The notes under the pieces are model-generated. The model was not told where the DNA came from, did not search any database, and saw only the letters and a program-made list of their open reading frames with translations. Shown here in pieces: positions 7,090 to 7,838 of a DNA stretch of 7,838 nucleotides. How positions within the stretch are numbered: the first letter of the stretch is position 1; the number at the start of each line of letters is the position of its first letter. The translations under genes were made by a program, and so were the position numbers. The stretch comes from Deltaproteobacteria bacterium (GTDB taxonomy: Bacteria > Myxococcota > UBA796 > SXON01), in contig CANKNP010000256.1 of assembly GCA_947483545.1 (NCBI GenBank), positions 1 through 7,838 of the forward strand, given 5' to 3'.

Positions 7090-7749
7090 CTATGGGTGCT
7101 TTCTTAGCCGGTCGTTGACATCCCGGAGGCGGGACAGCGCCCCCTCCAGCGCCTCCCCCAGCTCTCCTGGGTCCTGACGCTGCCCGGCTTGGAGCGCCAC
7201 GACGCGGTCTCGAAGCAGCGACAATGCGGCCTCGGCATCTCGAGCGAGCCCGGGGTCGGCCTCTGCCGGCGACAGGGCGACCCGGGCGAGGGACACCTGG
7301 ATGACCTCTGCTTCGGCGATGGCTGTCCGGAGCGTCTGCGCGAGCCCTGTGAGGCCCGCAGCGTCCAGGTCCTTTGCGGCCCGGGCGCCGTCGGCCGCGG
7401 TGGCCCCGAGCGGCGACGGGCTGGCCAGGAGGCGCCCCTCCAGCGGCACGTACTCCCCGTCCAACAGGGCAGGGATAAGCTGAAACTTCAAGCCCCCCCG
7501 AGCGTGGTATTGGCCCAGCCGCCCGAGCCACATCAAAAACATCGGGGCCGAGACGCCCATCAACACCAGGGCCATCGTGGCGGCGTAGGAGGCAACGGGG
7601 GAAGAGATCTCCCGGGTTCGCAAGAGCACCGGCAAGAACAAGGTCGCCGTCGCGGCAGCGTAGAACGGGAGGAAAATGCGCAGGCCCAACACGGCGCTGC
7701 GCTCGTTTTCGTCGTTGGGAGGGTCGGGGATCGGCGCCATGTGCCCCAT
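7090..7749 (-). CDS. Two-transmembrane protein with helical soluble tail, unknown function
   Basis: I do not recognise a family. The 219-residue protein begins with a Pro/Asp/Glu-rich polar stretch (5-17), followed by two hydrophobic segments at about 25-43 and 52-75, joined by a short loop (RTREISS). The rest (about 77-219) is soluble, Ala/Leu/Arg/Glu-rich and probably helical, with heptad-like spacing toward the end (ALSLLRDRVVALQ, ALEGALSRLRDVNDRLRKHP), so a coiled coil is plausible. Both termini should lie on the same side, likely the cytoplasm, since basic residues follow the second segment (R77, R84, K88). The start is uncertain: ATG at 7749 is kept, while ATG at 7740 (three residues shorter) is equally possible, as neither has a strong ribosome site. 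It is first of the four same-strand genes in view and might be a membrane partner of the downstream lipoprotein or kinase, by proximity only. Confidence 0.8.
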   Translation of the reverse strand: MGHMAPIPDPPNDENERSAVLGLRIFLPFYAAATATLFLPVLLRTREISSPVASYAATMALVLMGVSAPMFLMWLGRLGQYHARGGLKFQLIPALLDGEYVPLEGRLLASPSPLGATAADGARAAKDLDAAGLTGLAQTLRTAIAEAEVIQVSLARVALSPAEADPGLARDAEAALSLLRDRVVALQAGQRQDPGELGEALEGALSRLRDVNDRLRKHP

Positions 7750-7806
7750 GTATTGCCCGGGTGCGCGCCTGAAAAGTGATCCCGGTGGTGTCGCCGAGCC
7801 CGCGGG

Positions 7807-7838
7807 TCTCGCTTTTCGAGTCTCGCCCTTCGAGCCTC
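7807..7838. repeat. Imperfect 14-base tandem repeat at window edge
   Basis: Two adjacent units, tctcgcttttcgag (7807-7820) and tctcgcccttcgag (7821-7834), match at 12 of 14 positions. A third begins with cctc as the window ends. Each unit contains ctcg...cgag, which could pair as a four-base stem around a five-base loop. It lies 58 bases upstream of the two-transmembrane gene. The array may continue beyond the window, and its role is unknown. Confidence 0.6.

Noticed and set aside
7046..7093. Eight-base direct repeat gcgactat at 7046-7053 and 7086-7093
   Set aside because: The second copy overlaps the stop codon of the two-transmembrane gene. A pair of this length in a short spacer can arise by chance, and no third copy or symmetry supports an operator.
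7028..7531. N-terminal extension of the lipoprotein frame up to 7531
   Set aside because: The extension overlaps the two-transmembrane gene in another frame and is Arg/Gly/Pro-rich. The lipobox signal peptide and ribosome site place the start at 7027.

Overview
The window is GC-rich and densely coding. It carries four genes, all on the minus strand, in the order (upstream to downstream) 7749 -> 7090 -> 7027 -> 5315 -> 5242 -> 3587 -> 3537 -> 43. The spacers are 62, 72 and 49 bases, with no convincing terminator between the genes, so co-transcription is possible but not shown. A eukaryote-like Ser/Thr kinase fused to an AAA ATPase and TPR-like helices, an Ig-like-domain lipoprotein, and a Lys/Ala-rich low-complexity protein with a small beta-rich C-terminal domain together suggest a predatory or social Gram-negative lineage such as Myxococcota or a related former deltaproteobacterium. 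This placement is inference from gene style. No taxonomic marker gene is present.

Region by region. 7750-7838: short upstream region with a 14-base imperfect tandem repeat running to the window edge. 7090-7749: small inner-membrane protein of unknown function with two membrane segments and a helical cytoplasmic-type tail. 5315-7027: 570-residue lipoprotein with a clear lipobox, an Ig-like domain, and a long region of alternating amphipathic strands that may be a lipid-binding (TULIP/BPI-like) fold. 3587-5242: 551-residue protein with a short N-terminal segment resembling the LQxxxGNxxLxxLL motif seen in DUF4157/eCIS-associated proteins, a very long Lys/Ala/Glu tract, and a C-terminal beta-rich, possibly OB-like domain. 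43-3537: 1164-residue Ser/Thr kinase, P-loop ATPase and TPR-like signalling protein. 1-42: noncoding tail with no recognisable terminator.

How they might work together is speculative. The cluster could link an envelope lipoprotein and a membrane protein to a cytoplasmic kinase/ATPase sensor, with the Lys/Ala-rich protein as scaffold, substrate or exported cargo. Nothing in the window proves a shared pathway. The most interesting items are the contrast between a lysine-saturated protein and an almost lysine-free lipoprotein, the possible eCIS-type motif, and the kinase with a Gln in place of the HRD arginine.
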